21,041 bases of DNA from positions 1 to 21,041 of the forward strand of contig JAZQVC010000037.1 of assembly GCA_045631645.1 (NCBI GenBank), given 5' to 3'. The stretch comes from SIG459 sp045631645. Lineage in GTDB: Bacteria > Bacillota > Clostridia > Oscillospirales > Oscillospiraceae. Positions 14,157-21,041 of this stretch are shown here, piece after piece; position 1 is the first letter of the stretch; each line of letters opens with the position of its first letter. Made by a program: the position numbers and the translations under genes. The notes under the pieces are model-generated. The model worked only from the letters and a program-made list of their open reading frames with translations, had not been told where the DNA came from and did no database searches.

Positions 14157-14221
14157 AAAGTTGAACATAATCAATTTGTACAGTACAATTCTTCTTAAGC
14201 AAACTGATTATGTTCAACTTT
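14157..14221 (+). promoter_or_regulatory. Promoter nested between the arms of a 22-bp inverted repeat (likely operator pair)
   Basis: Bases 14157-14178 and 14200-14221 are reverse complements with one mismatch in 22. Between and over them lies TTGAAC (14161-14166), 17 bp, TACAAT (14184-14189). The left arm thus covers the -35, and the right arm starts about four bases past the expected transcript start. The arms start 43 bp apart, about four helical turns. Each arm holds its own small dyad (TTGA-N6-TCAA in the left, TGA-N6-TCA in the right). This layout fits two repressor sites better than an RNA hairpin, since the left arm would not be transcribed. Confidence 0.7.
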
Positions 14222-14233
14222 GGGAGGGTGTTT

Positions 14234-15682
14234 ATGAAGAATATGCATCTAAAAGGACTAGAAAAATTGATAGTAGGAGAAACCTATACATATCCCCAAC
14301 TCTGCCAGCTGTTTGATGAAGAGCGAGAAGGCGGTAATTCAAGAACATCTCAACTTAAAAGATGGGAGTCTTTCTTTAGATGGACAAACCCCACTAAGCA
14401 AAAGTATAAAATTGAAGAAATATACCCAGAGCCGTTGCCAGTTATAGATAATAGGAAGGACAATGGAGGAAACAGTACGGGAAAGTATACAGCACTTGAT
14501 GATTTAATAGTGGACTTCGTTAATGGATTTGGTGAAATCAAAACCACGCTACCCAAATTAGCAGAAGAAATAGGTATACTCTCAGAATACTACAATAAAT
14601 ATAGGCTTGATTACTCTAAGTTCTGCAAAAATAATAACTACCCAACTGAATTTGTAACGGAGTATTTTAACAATGTTTATTCATGCGTGATTAGGGCAAT
14701 TAAGCGTTCTATTGAAAGGTTACATGATAATGGATTGATAACCTCCGACAGTTACTATGTTCTTGTTTTGAAAAACAATAGCAAAGAAATAATACCCATC
14801 GAAGTTATGAACGCTTTAGAAACAGAAATTGAGGAAGCAACTGGTGTTAAGAAGTACTCTTTGAAGACGCCTAAGCAACGCTACGATTTTAAGAATAAAG
14901 TGATTTCTTTAATAGAACAAACAATGGGATTGGCAGTTTCTTACTATTACAAGGAATACCATTTGCGCAAAACGTTTCTTGAATATGAAGCCAAAACAAC
15001 GGGCGATAAACTGTCTTTGACAAGAAAATTTTTATTAACCATTTGCTACAACATGCTTAAAAGTATATATCTACAAGCAAATCGGGTTTACATAGATGAC
15101 CCAAGAACAGGCACTTCTTATTTTGCGCCGGAAGATGATGATAACTTTGACATCGAAAAAAAGATTAAGGATATTATTGACCTCTCTAATTACTTTTTTG
15201 TTTATATGAATAGTTTTGCGTGGGATGCTTACTGGGATGAAAATGAACTCACTAACAATGATAAAAGTACTATTTTCATGGCTACAGTTTTACTTGAAGC
15301 AATGTCTGAACAAGTCAAAGGCAATGTGTCTCCCAAAATTCAAGTAATAGAGAAAACCCAAGAACCAGATGGAAGAGAGCAAATGGTGGGAGGTCTTGGA
15401 CTAGACAACGTGAAGGAAATAGAACGTATTCTTCCTGATATAGATTGGGAAAAAACGTGGATTGATGAAGAATATACCATGCGTTATGCAAACGCAATTG
15501 ATGAATACTATAATTGGTTGAATTTGAATATATATGTAAAAGACAAGTTCATTGAAGAATACGGTTTGTATCTTGCTGATTTGGTTGCACACAACAGGCG
15601 AGACGAGCAGATGCATTACTACGATTTTGTGCATCAACTGGATGAAAGTGATATGAGATATTTGGAATTAGGACACAGATAG
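14234..15682 (+). CDS. Protein of unknown function, 482 residues
   Basis: I do not recognise the whole protein. Its first 70 residues (GETYTYPQLCQLFDEEREGGNSRTSQLKRWESFFRW, then KYKIEEIY) resemble a short N-terminal module, probably DNA-binding, seen in many hypothetical proteins of Firmicute phages and plasmids. The rest is soluble, mixed charge and probably mostly helical, with no membrane segment and no catalytic motif I can name. The C-terminal part is rich in Asp, Glu, Tyr and Trp (for example DIDWEKTWIDEEYTMRYANAIDEYYNWLNLNIYV). I chose the ATG at 14234 because GGGAGGGTG lies just before it; an in-frame ATG at 14210 is inside the inverted repeat. Standing alone between the recombinase and a restriction operon, it may be a regulator or a defence-related gene; both are guesses. 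Confidence 0.85.
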   Translation: MKNMHLKGLEKLIVGETYTYPQLCQLFDEEREGGNSRTSQLKRWESFFRWTNPTKQKYKIEEIYPEPLPVIDNRKDNGGNSTGKYTALDDLIVDFVNGFGEIKTTLPKLAEEIGILSEYYNKYRLDYSKFCKNNNYPTEFVTEYFNNVYSCVIRAIKRSIERLHDNGLITSDSYYVLVLKNNSKEIIPIEVMNALETEIEEATGVKKYSLKTPKQRYDFKNKVISLIEQTMGLAVSYYYKEYHLRKTFLEYEAKTTGDKLSLTRKFLLTICYNMLKSIYLQANRVYIDDPRTGTSYFAPEDDDNFDIEKKIKDIIDLSNYFFVYMNSFAWDAYWDENELTNNDKSTIFMATVLLEAMSEQVKGNVSPKIQVIEKTQEPDGREQMVGGLGLDNVKEIERILPDIDWEKTWIDEEYTMRYANAIDEYYNWLNLNIYVKDKFIEEYGLYLADLVAHNRRDEQMHYYDFVHQLDESDMRYLELGHR

Positions 15683-15828
15683 ACGAACTAGAAATTGTTG
15701 TGTCTACATATGCATGAAGTTATTTTACCGAACCGATATTTGGGGTGAGTAACTGCATACTTAAAAACCTTGATTCTATGTTGTTTAGCGTTGTATAGCA
15801 CCTCCCCACCGTAACATACACCGTAAAA

Positions 15829-15863
15829 AACTCCCAGAGTAGCATAAAGCTATTCTGGGAGTT
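15829..15863. terminator. Bidirectional terminator between the unknown gene and the hsd operon
   Basis: A 15-bp stem with one wobble (15829-15843 with 15849-15863) and a 5-nt loop is flanked by an A-run on the left and a T-run on the right. An outer, imperfect pairing CTCCCCACC/GGTGGGAG (about 15812-15820 with 15875-15882) could extend it. It lies between convergent units: the 482-residue gene ends at 15682 and the RHH gene at 15942. I see no gene in 15683-15941. Confidence 0.85.
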
Positions 15864-15941
15864 CATTTTTATAGGTGGGAGTAGTTTACATTTATAAATC
15901 TTTTATGTTTGGAGCGGGAGCGGGTATGTGGTCTATGTTTT

Positions 15942-16115
15942 TTATCCTGCCTGTTTGGACTTATCTTCCGTGCTTGCTAATGCTTTCTCTAGCAAACGCT
16001 CAACAGCCTTGGTCAATGTCTGTCCATTTTCTTCAGCATACATTTCGACCTTTTCAATAATGGAGCGGTCAATGTAAAAGTTCACGGAGCGTCCGTCTTT
16101 TTTCTGTCTTGCCAT
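15942..16115 (-). CDS. Small ribbon-helix-helix (CopG/Arc-type) protein ending the hsd operon
   Basis: This 57-residue ORF reads MARQKKDGRS, VNFYIDRSII, EKVEMYAEEN, GQTLTKAVER, LLEKALASTE, DKSKQAG. A basic start, one beta strand (RSVNFYID), helix 1 (IIEKVEMYAEENG) and helix 2 (TLTKAVERLLEKAL) form the ribbon-helix-helix plan of CopG/Arc-type DNA-binding dimers. A near-perfect ribosome binding site GGAGGTG is 4 bases before the ATG. The gene starts 12 bp after the hsdR stop on the same strand, so it is probably co-transcribed with the restriction genes. It may control the operon or another element gene, or be the antitoxin-like half of a lost pair (no toxin gene is seen). Confidence 0.85.
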   Translation of the reverse strand: MARQKKDGRSVNFYIDRSIIEKVEMYAEENGQTLTKAVERLLEKALASTEDKSKQAG

Positions 16116-16127
16116 AGCGCACCTCCG

Positions 16128-19100
16128 TCAAACAATTCCAAAATACTTCTCAAAGAACGCCTGAATCTTATCGATGATACCTTGCTTCTTGGCTGCACGG
16201 TTACCACCGCCAAAACGAGATACAGGGGGCATCAACTTATCAATGTCCGTTCCTGTAGTCTTGACAGTACCATCACGGAAAGCATTTTCAATATACCTTC
16301 TAGTTTCTTCGTCCTTGAGCTTTTCGTCAGCAATAAGAGCAGACAAGTCAGTTTCTTTCTGTTCCAGAACGAACTTTCTCCAATCATTATTAACATCAGT
16401 TTGGGCATTGATGGTAGCAATGAAATTTTCAATAAGCTCTTTTTTGGAGCGAAGTTCAATGCTCGACTTGATAGCTCGGTCAATGGCAATCAGAATTTCT
16501 TTGTCCTCGCAGTTGGATTTATGGTACTTGGCTACAAGCATCAGAATGTAGTCAATATTGACCTCTATCTGCTTTACAAGTTCCATTTCAAAGACAATAT
16601 CATCGTCAATGTTCTCTGCCTGTACCTGTATTCTGAATTCAAGATACAGGTCATTGTAGATGCCTGTGTAGTCTTGGAAGTCGATAGCAGAAAGAATCTC
16701 ATTACCCGCAAAATCATCAAAGGTTGAAAGAATATTGCGAAGTCTTAAGATATTACCAAAGGACACAATGAAGTCTTTTTTGGCACTCTCACCCAGAATA
16801 TCAGCACCCAGAGGGTATTTCTGGATGAGCTCTGCGATTCGTTCCTCATAGCCTTTCTGGTGCTTGCCGTTCTCATCGTCATAGCCGAAGTAGTAGTCAT
16901 TGTAAGACTTCATCAGAACGATACCAGATGCGTTCTTATCACCGAACAGAGCAATAGCATCATCGGTTTCTTTCTGTAAGTTGCGGAAACAAACAACATT
17001 ACCAAAGGTCTTAACAGAGTTAAGAATACGGTTTGTTCTGGAGAACGCTTGAATTAGACCGTGCTGCTTCAAGTTCTTATCTACCCAAAGGGTGTTAAGA
17101 GTAGTAGCATCAAAACCTGTAAGGAACATATTTACCACAATGAGCAAATCGACTTCACGATTCTTCATACGCAGCGACAGGTCTTTATAGTAGTTCGGGA
17201 ACTTGTCGCTGGAAGTGTCGTAGGCGGTGTTGAACATCTCGTTATAGTCCTTGATAGCATATTCAAGGAACTCACGGGAGGTCAAATCCAGACCATCGGT
17301 ATTGTCGCTTTCCTCATCGTCAATGAATCCGTCTGGGTCATCTTCGTTCTGTCCGTAGCTATAAATAGTTGCGATTCTCAGGGATTTCTCTGGGTGTTCT
17401 GCCATCTGGCGTTTGAACTCCATATAATAGAGTTTAGCTGCTTCGATGGAAGATACCGCAAAAATAGAGTTAAAGCCGTTCAGCTTGACTTTCTGCTTTT
17501 CCTCTTTGGTATCTTGATTCTTGGCAACAGCAGAAATGTTAGTCAGCTTGCTAAAGGTATAGAATCCTGTGTTCCTCTTGGTCTTGTGGTCGAAATGGTC
17601 AAGGATATAGGAAACAACCTCTGAAATACGCTCTGGAGCAAGCAAAGCAGAATCGGTATTGATTGCTTCAACCTGCTTGTCCTTGCTACCTTCTTTCTTC
17701 TTAACCGTATTGATATAGTCAATTCTAAACGGAAGAACATTGCCATCGTTGATAGCATCGACAATGGTATAGGTATGCAGCTTATCGCCAAAGGCTTGCT
17801 CGGTGGTACGCAGATTAGGATTGCCGCCAGATTTAGCATTCTTAGCAAAAATCGGTGTACCGGTAAAGCCAAAGATATGATACTTCTTGAAGAATTTAGC
17901 AATCTTCTGGTGCATCTCACCAAATTGGCTGCGGTGGCACTCATCGAAGATAAGAACGATATGTTTGTCCAAAACAGGATGCTTAGGATTCTTAGTAACA
18001 AAATTATCAAGTTTCTGCATGGTAGTAACTATAATTTTGTATTCATGAGGATTACCCTTTGCATCAAGGTCTTCAAGCTGTCGCTGCAAAATCTTGGTGT
18101 TCTTGTTTCCATTGGCAGCTCCACGCTCAAAGCGGTCATATTCTTTCATAGTCTGATAGTCAAGGTCTTTTCTATCGACTACGAACAACACCTTATCAAC
18201 ATAAGGCAATCTAGATGCGAGCTGTGCGGTCTTAAAAGAAGTAAGGGTCTTGCCGCTGCCTGTTGTATGCCAGATATATCCTCCTGCGGCTGTCTTGCCC
18301 ATCTTCTTGTAGTTGGTAGAAGATTCAATGCGGTTCAAGATGCGCTCGGTAGCAACAATCTGATAAGGTCGCATTACCAGAAGCAAATTTTCACTTGTCA
18401 AAACACAATACTTCGTAATGATGTTCAGCAGTGTGTGCTTCTGGAAGAATGTCTTAGTAAAATCAACGAGGTCTGGAATAACCTTGTTATTAGCATCTGC
18501 CCAGAAAGAAGTAAATTCAAAGCTGCTGCTTGTTTTCTGGACTTTCTTTTTACCATCACGCTCTTTGATGGCGCTAATGCGAGTGGTGTTTGAGTAGTAT
18601 TTGGTGCGTGTGCCGTTGGAGATAACAAACAACTGCACATACTCATACAAGCCACTTGCTGCCCAGAAACTATCTCTCTGGTATCTCTCAATCTGGTTGA
18701 ACGCTTCTTTCAGAGCAACGCCACGGCGTTTCAGTTCGATATGTACCAGAGGGAATCCGTTAACAAGCACAGTAACATCGTATCGGTTATCGAAGTTGCC
18801 GCCGTTCTCTACATACTGATTGATTACCTGTACGGAATTGTTATGGATATTCTTCTTGTCAATCAGAGTGATGTTCTTGCTGCTGCCATCATCACGCTTC
18901 AAAACCTGCACATTATCCTCTTGAATAAGTCTGGTCTTTTCCACGATGCCGTCATTGCTGTTGGCAAGATTCTGGCTGAAAAAGCGTTTCCATTCATCTT
19001 CGGAAAACTTGTAATCGTTTAAGCGTTCAAGTTGCTCACGCAGATTCTTCACAAGTTCATCGGAACTGTGTATCTGTAAGTAGGTATAGCCTTGCTCGGT

Positions 19101-19229
19101 CAGTTGCTTTATAAAGGCTGCTTCAAGTGCGGCTTCACTTTGGTAGGCATCAGAGCGTGTTTGCTGCGGCTCATATTCAGATACAACAGTAGCTTCGGCT
19201 GTCGAAACTATTATGTTATATTGGCTCAT
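16128..19229 (-). CDS. hsdR: Type I restriction endonuclease subunit R (HsdR)
   Basis: HsdR is the DNA-translocating and cleaving subunit that joins the HsdM2S methylase. The 1033-residue length is near that of Type IC HsdR such as EcoR124. The N-terminal PD-(D/E)xK nuclease has D151 (NRYDVTVLVNG) and E165-x-K167 (HIELKRRG). The superfamily 2 motor follows: Walker A G324-S-G-K-T328 (WHTTGSGKTLTSFK), DECH 429-432 (LIFDECHRSQFG), motif III TGT 456-458, and the late motifs VVNMFLTGFDATTLNTLWVDKNLKQHGLIQAFSRTNR. A helical C-terminal domain completes it. The frame is intact, so it should be active. Its start overlaps one copy of a 19-bp repeat that provides its ribosome binding site (AAGGAGAT); the upstream small ORF ends 13 bp before. 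Confidence 0.97.
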   Translation of the reverse strand: MSQYNIIVSTAEATVVSEYEPQQTRSDAYQSEAALEAAFIKQLTEQGYTYLQIHSSDELVKNLREQLERLNDYKFSEDEWKRFFSQNLANSNDGIVEKTRLIQEDNVQVLKRDDGSSKNITLIDKKNIHNNSVQVINQYVENGGNFDNRYDVTVLVNGFPLVHIELKRRGVALKEAFNQIERYQRDSFWAASGLYEYVQLFVISNGTRTKYYSNTTRISAIKERDGKKKVQKTSSSFEFTSFWADANNKVIPDLVDFTKTFFQKHTLLNIITKYCVLTSENLLLVMRPYQIVATERILNRIESSTNYKKMGKTAAGGYIWHTTGSGKTLTSFKTAQLASRLPYVDKVLFVVDRKDLDYQTMKEYDRFERGAANGNKNTKILQRQLEDLDAKGNPHEYKIIVTTMQKLDNFVTKNPKHPVLDKHIVLIFDECHRSQFGEMHQKIAKFFKKYHIFGFTGTPIFAKNAKSGGNPNLRTTEQAFGDKLHTYTIVDAINDGNVLPFRIDYINTVKKKEGSKDKQVEAINTDSALLAPERISEVVSYILDHFDHKTKRNTGFYTFSKLTNISAVAKNQDTKEEKQKVKLNGFNSIFAVSSIEAAKLYYMEFKRQMAEHPEKSLRIATIYSYGQNEDDPDGFIDDEESDNTDGLDLTSREFLEYAIKDYNEMFNTAYDTSSDKFPNYYKDLSLRMKNREVDLLIVVNMFLTGFDATTLNTLWVDKNLKQHGLIQAFSRTNRILNSVKTFGNVVCFRNLQKETDDAIALFGDKNASGIVLMKSYNDYYFGYDDENGKHQKGYEERIAELIQKYPLGADILGESAKKDFIVSFGNILRLRNILSTFDDFAGNEILSAIDFQDYTGIYNDLYLEFRIQVQAENIDDDIVFEMELVKQIEVNIDYILMLVAKYHKSNCEDKEILIAIDRAIKSSIELRSKKELIENFIATINAQTDVNNDWRKFVLEQKETDLSALIADEKLKDEETRRYIENAFRDGTVKTTGTDIDKLMPPVSRFGGGNRAAKKQGIIDKIQAFFEKYFGIV

Positions 19230-19463
19230 ACGCTCATCTCCTTATCCTTTTAATTCGTTATACTTCTTTTTCCACGCCCTTGACGGCTTTCGACAGATAC
19301 CATCTTTTGAAGCGAAAGCACAGATACCAGAAATACCATTGTTGGCACAAATATCTGGATTGTTTGCTCTGCAACCGTAAGTTTGTGTTTCCGTGTCTTG
19401 CTCATTAAGGGGAGCGTGGAACGGGATTTTCAATTCTTTTTCTTTCATACGCTCATCTCCTTA
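19226..19463 (-). repeat. Perfect 19-bp direct repeat flanking the small ORF between hsdS and hsdR
   Basis: The same 19 bases are at 19226-19244 and 19445-19463, a period of 219 bp (73 codons). On the minus strand each copy reads TAAGGAGATGAGCGTATGA, so it carries a ribosome binding site followed by ATGA. The upstream copy is the hsdS end plus the small-ORF start. The downstream copy begins with the small-ORF stop and supplies the hsdR site and start. Confidence 0.95.
19242..19448 (-). CDS. 68-residue four-cysteine protein between hsdS and hsdR
   Basis: The ORF encodes MKEKELKIPF, HAPLNEQDTE, TQTYGCRANN, PDICANNGIS, GICAFASKDG, ICRKPSRAWK, KKYNELKG. Four cysteines (26, 34, 43, 52) have spacings C-x7-C-x8-C-x8-C, which suggests a small zinc or cluster-binding fold, with a basic C-terminus (RKPSRAWKKKY) that might touch nucleic acid. 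There is no signal peptide. It starts with an ATGA overlap with the hsdS stop and has an AAGGAGAT ribosome binding site, so it should be translated. I know no assigned function. Position suggests a role in or near the Type I complex, for example an assembly or control factor, or a self-standing cassette. A perfect 19-bp direct repeat brackets it. Confidence 0.8.
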   Translation of the reverse strand: MKEKELKIPFHAPLNEQDTETQTYGCRANNPDICANNGISGICAFASKDGICRKPSRAWKKKYNELKG

Positions 19464-20644
19464 AAAGTTAATAGTTTTTCTCTGTAATATTCATATTGCT
19501 TCTGTCTTGCTTCAATTTCGGCAGGAAGACCTGCGGAAATATCATTGCAGAGGGCATCAAAGCGGTCAAGAATATTTACTATTCGTTCCTGCTCCTCAAT
19601 TGGCGGAACAGGCATCAGGAATTCTTCTGTTACGGGAAGTGAAATTTGAGGTAGAGCTCCCATTCCAGATGCGGCATCTCGGAATGTCTTTACATTATTT
19701 TTAAGAACATAATATAAAAACTTAACCGTAATAGTGTTTTCCGCAGTATAAGCCCACATTTCATTTTTAAAAGTGAAAGGATGTTCATAGTAGACAGCAT
19801 CTATTATGCCACGAGATTGTACTAAAACAGCGGGAACACGAGTAATGTTGGCATTAGGTATATCTTCTTCAAAGGCGTTTATTACGGTTTTTCCGCCTGC
19901 AAAAATACGAATATCGCCATCAGGTTTTGCGATTTCTTTCATTTTACCCGCAGTAATAGGTGTTCCTTTTATTCGTTTGTACAAATCTTTAATTTTTTTA
20001 TAAGGCACTTCTTCGCCGAAAGTAAGCAATTTGTTACGATAATACTCATACTGTTTCTTTCTCGCTGTAAGTTCCGCTGTAAGTTCCGCTGTAAGTTCCG
20101 CTGTAAGCTCCGTGAAATTGTCGAGGATTCTGACAATTTCTCTCTGTATCTCAATAGGTGGCAGAGGAATTAAAAATTCCATCATTTTAGTAGAACTTAA
20201 ATTAGGTTGTGCTCCAACACCAGAAGAAATGTCGTAAATGTTTTTGCTTTGGCTCATCAACCAATGATACAAATATCTATTAGACAAAACATTAGTGTCT
20301 GGAACAAACATTCCCACTCGCTGATTGAGATAGTACTCTGTTTTGCTATCGTTATACCCGATTTTTCCTGTTGTTGCACCTGACATTGCAACAACGACCG
20401 CACCGCATGGTACTTTATATTGAGAAAAATCTACATTGTAATCGTTCTTATCAAAATACACATAATTGTCATCACTGAATTTGCCATCAACAATATTTGT
20501 AATACGAAGAATGGGAGAACCCTCACTCTTAAACAATCCGCTTTTGAAAGCAAATCCATTTTGGAAACGGCACACCTCGGATAATGTCAAATATGATACG
20601 CCGTTTGGGCAATGCTCCTGTATCAATCTTTCTAATTCACTCAT
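19445..20644 (-). CDS. hsdS: Type I restriction specificity subunit S (HsdS)
   Basis: HsdS reads the split DNA target and positions two HsdM subunits. The 399 residues contain two target-recognition domains, about 1-155 and 216-340, each ending in a conserved-region motif: IPLPPIEIQREIVRILDNF (159-177) and MPVPPIEEQERIVNILDRF (344-362). Each is followed by a coiled helix and RKKQYEYYRNKLLTF or RQKQYEYYREKLLTF, a clear internal pseudo-repeat. Between the first motif and RKKQYEYY lie four tandem ELTA units (179-194), the TAEL spacer known from EcoR124-type (Type IC) HsdS. The start overlaps the hsdM stop (TAATG), and the stop overlaps the next gene start (ATGA). The frame is intact. Confidence 0.96.
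   Translation of the reverse strand: MSELERLIQEHCPNGVSYLTLSEVCRFQNGFAFKSGLFKSEGSPILRITNIVDGKFSDDNYVYFDKNDYNVDFSQYKVPCGAVVVAMSGATTGKIGYNDSKTEYYLNQRVGMFVPDTNVLSNRYLYHWLMSQSKNIYDISSGVGAQPNLSSTKMMEFLIPLPPIEIQREIVRILDNFTELTAELTAELTAELTARKKQYEYYRNKLLTFGEEVPYKKIKDLYKRIKGTPITAGKMKEIAKPDGDIRIFAGGKTVINAFEEDIPNANITRVPAVLVQSRGIIDAVYYEHPFTFKNEMWAYTAENTITVKFLYYVLKNNVKTFRDAASGMGALPQISLPVTEEFLMPVPPIEEQERIVNILDRFDALCNDISAGLPAEIEARQKQYEYYREKLLTFKEMSV
20063..20110 (-). repeat. Four 12-bp tandem repeats encoding ELTA in hsdS
   Basis: Units lie at 20063-20074, 20075-20086, 20087-20098 (identical, plus strand CGCTGTAAGTTC) and 20099-20110 (one change). They keep frame and code for ELTA four times in the helical spacer between the two recognition domains. 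Confidence 0.95.
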
Positions 20645-21041
20645 TATTGCACCTCAATTTCTGCAATAATCTTGCTGATTTCCTCACGCAGCACATTTTC
20701 ACGAGCAACGATTTCTTCAATCTCTGCGTTCAAAGCGACAATATCAATAACCTCTCTGGTGTTCTCTGTTTCAACATAGGTGCTGACAGACAGGTTATAG
20801 TCATTTTCTTTTATCTCTTCGTATGATACTAAACGAGCGAAGTAGTCTTTATCTTCTCGGTTCACATATTCATCTAAAATGTTTTTTAGATTATCTTCTG
20901 ATAATCTGTTATTATTCGTAACTTTAATACACTCTTTTGTAGCATCAATAAACAGCGTCTTATTATCTGCCTTGCTGCGCTCCAAAACCATGATGCAGGT
21001 CGCAATAGAGGTTCCGAAGAACAGGTTGCCCGGCAACTGAA
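20644..21041 (-). CDS. hsdM: Type I methyltransferase subunit M (HsdM), C-terminal part cut by window end
   Basis: The visible 132 codons are the end of HsdM, the N6-adenine methyltransferase subunit. The reading runs QLPGNLFFGTSIATCIMVLERSKADNKTLFIDATKE, the late methylase fold strand and loop region of HsdM. It continues into NRLSEDNLKNILDEYVNREDKDYFARLVSYEEIKENDYNLSVSTYV, the standard C-terminal segment. The last part is a coiled coil (IDIVALNAEIEEIVARENVLREEISKIIAEIEVQ) that contacts HsdS. The NPPF catalytic motif and SAM-binding motif are beyond the window. The residue at 21034-21036 is an internal TTG (Leu), not a start. It overlaps hsdS by one base at TAATG, so it is the upstream gene of the same operon. 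Confidence 0.95.
   Translation of the reverse strand, partial: QLPGNLFFGTSIATCIMVLERSKADNKTLFIDATKECIKVTNNNRLSEDNLKNILDEYVNREDKDYFARLVSYEEIKENDYNLSVSTYVETENTREVIDIVALNAEIEEIVARENVLREEISKIIAEIEVQ

Larger units (their letters stand above)
12702..21041. mobile_element. Integrated element, left end at tRNA-Pro (right end outside window)
   Basis: A tyrosine recombinase gene lies about 160 bp from a truncated tRNA gene. After it come an unrecognised protein and a Type I restriction-modification operon, all absent from the usual core gene orders found to the left. The boundary in the tRNA is inferred from where its sequence stops matching tRNA structure. No second attachment site, replication or transfer gene is visible, so the element class (ICE, prophage or genomic island) is open. 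Confidence 0.55.

Noticed and set aside
14157..14221. Insertion sequence terminal repeats.
   Set aside because: Only 21 bp separate the two arms, with no transposase and a promoter across them, so an operator pair is more likely.
15717..15875. A short minus-strand frame of about 49 codons between the unknown gene and the RHH gene.
   Set aside because: It runs straight through the 15-bp terminator stem and lacks a ribosome binding site.
20063..20110. CRISPR array as an explanation of the short tandem repeats.
   Set aside because: Units are 12 bp, contiguous without spacers, and lie in frame within hsdS. I saw no CRISPR-like repeat-spacer series anywhere in the window.

Overview
The window looks like a chromosome segment of a low-to-mid-GC Gram-positive bacterium of the Clostridia, probably a gut Oscillospiraceae/Ruminococcaceae-type organism. 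The signs are the order tig-clpP-clpX, the cluster rplS/lepB/rbgA/rnhB/yraN, a DUF1540 protein, a B12-type radical SAM/DUF2344 pair, an M23/M50 peptidase pair like SpoIVFA/SpoIVFB, strong GGAGG ribosome binding sites and extended -10 sigma-A promoters. The species is inferred from gene content, not from any search.

Left part (1-12534), core chromosome, mostly minus strand. From high to low coordinate, one unit reads tig, clpP, clpX (clpX is cut by the window start), with a promoter just past the end of a metallophosphoesterase gene. A small plus-strand DUF1540 gene follows. Then comes the tight operon lepB-rbgA-rnhB-yraN-thrC (signal peptidase, 50S assembly GTPase, RNase HII, a nuclease-fold protein, threonine synthase). 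A plus-strand GNAT acetyltransferase gene sits between lepB and rplS, splitting what is usually one rplS-lepB-rbgA-rnhB block. rplS has its own promoter and a structured leader. Beyond it are the overlapping pair radical SAM protein/DUF2344 and the pair M23 peptidase/M50 membrane metalloprotease.

Right part (12616-21041), accessory DNA. A consensus promoter leads into the 5' half of a tRNA-Pro(CGG) gene that stops after the anticodon arm. It is followed by a terminator, short direct repeats and a tyrosine recombinase gene, the layout of an integrated element whose other end lies outside the window. The cargo seen here is a 482-residue protein of unknown function, whose promoter lies between two arms of a 22-bp inverted repeat, and a convergent Type I restriction-modification operon read leftward: hsdM (partial), hsdS, a 68-residue four-cysteine ORF, hsdR and a 57-residue ribbon-helix-helix protein.

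The most interesting points are in the hsd operon. HsdS has four tandem 12-bp units encoding ELTA (the TAEL-type spacer repeat known from EcoR124), which could change sequence specificity by unit gain or loss. The four-cysteine ORF is bracketed by a perfect 19-bp direct repeat that contains the ribosome binding site and start-stop overlap, so that loss of exactly 219 bp would restore a clean hsdS-hsdR junction. The operon also ends in a small RHH gene.
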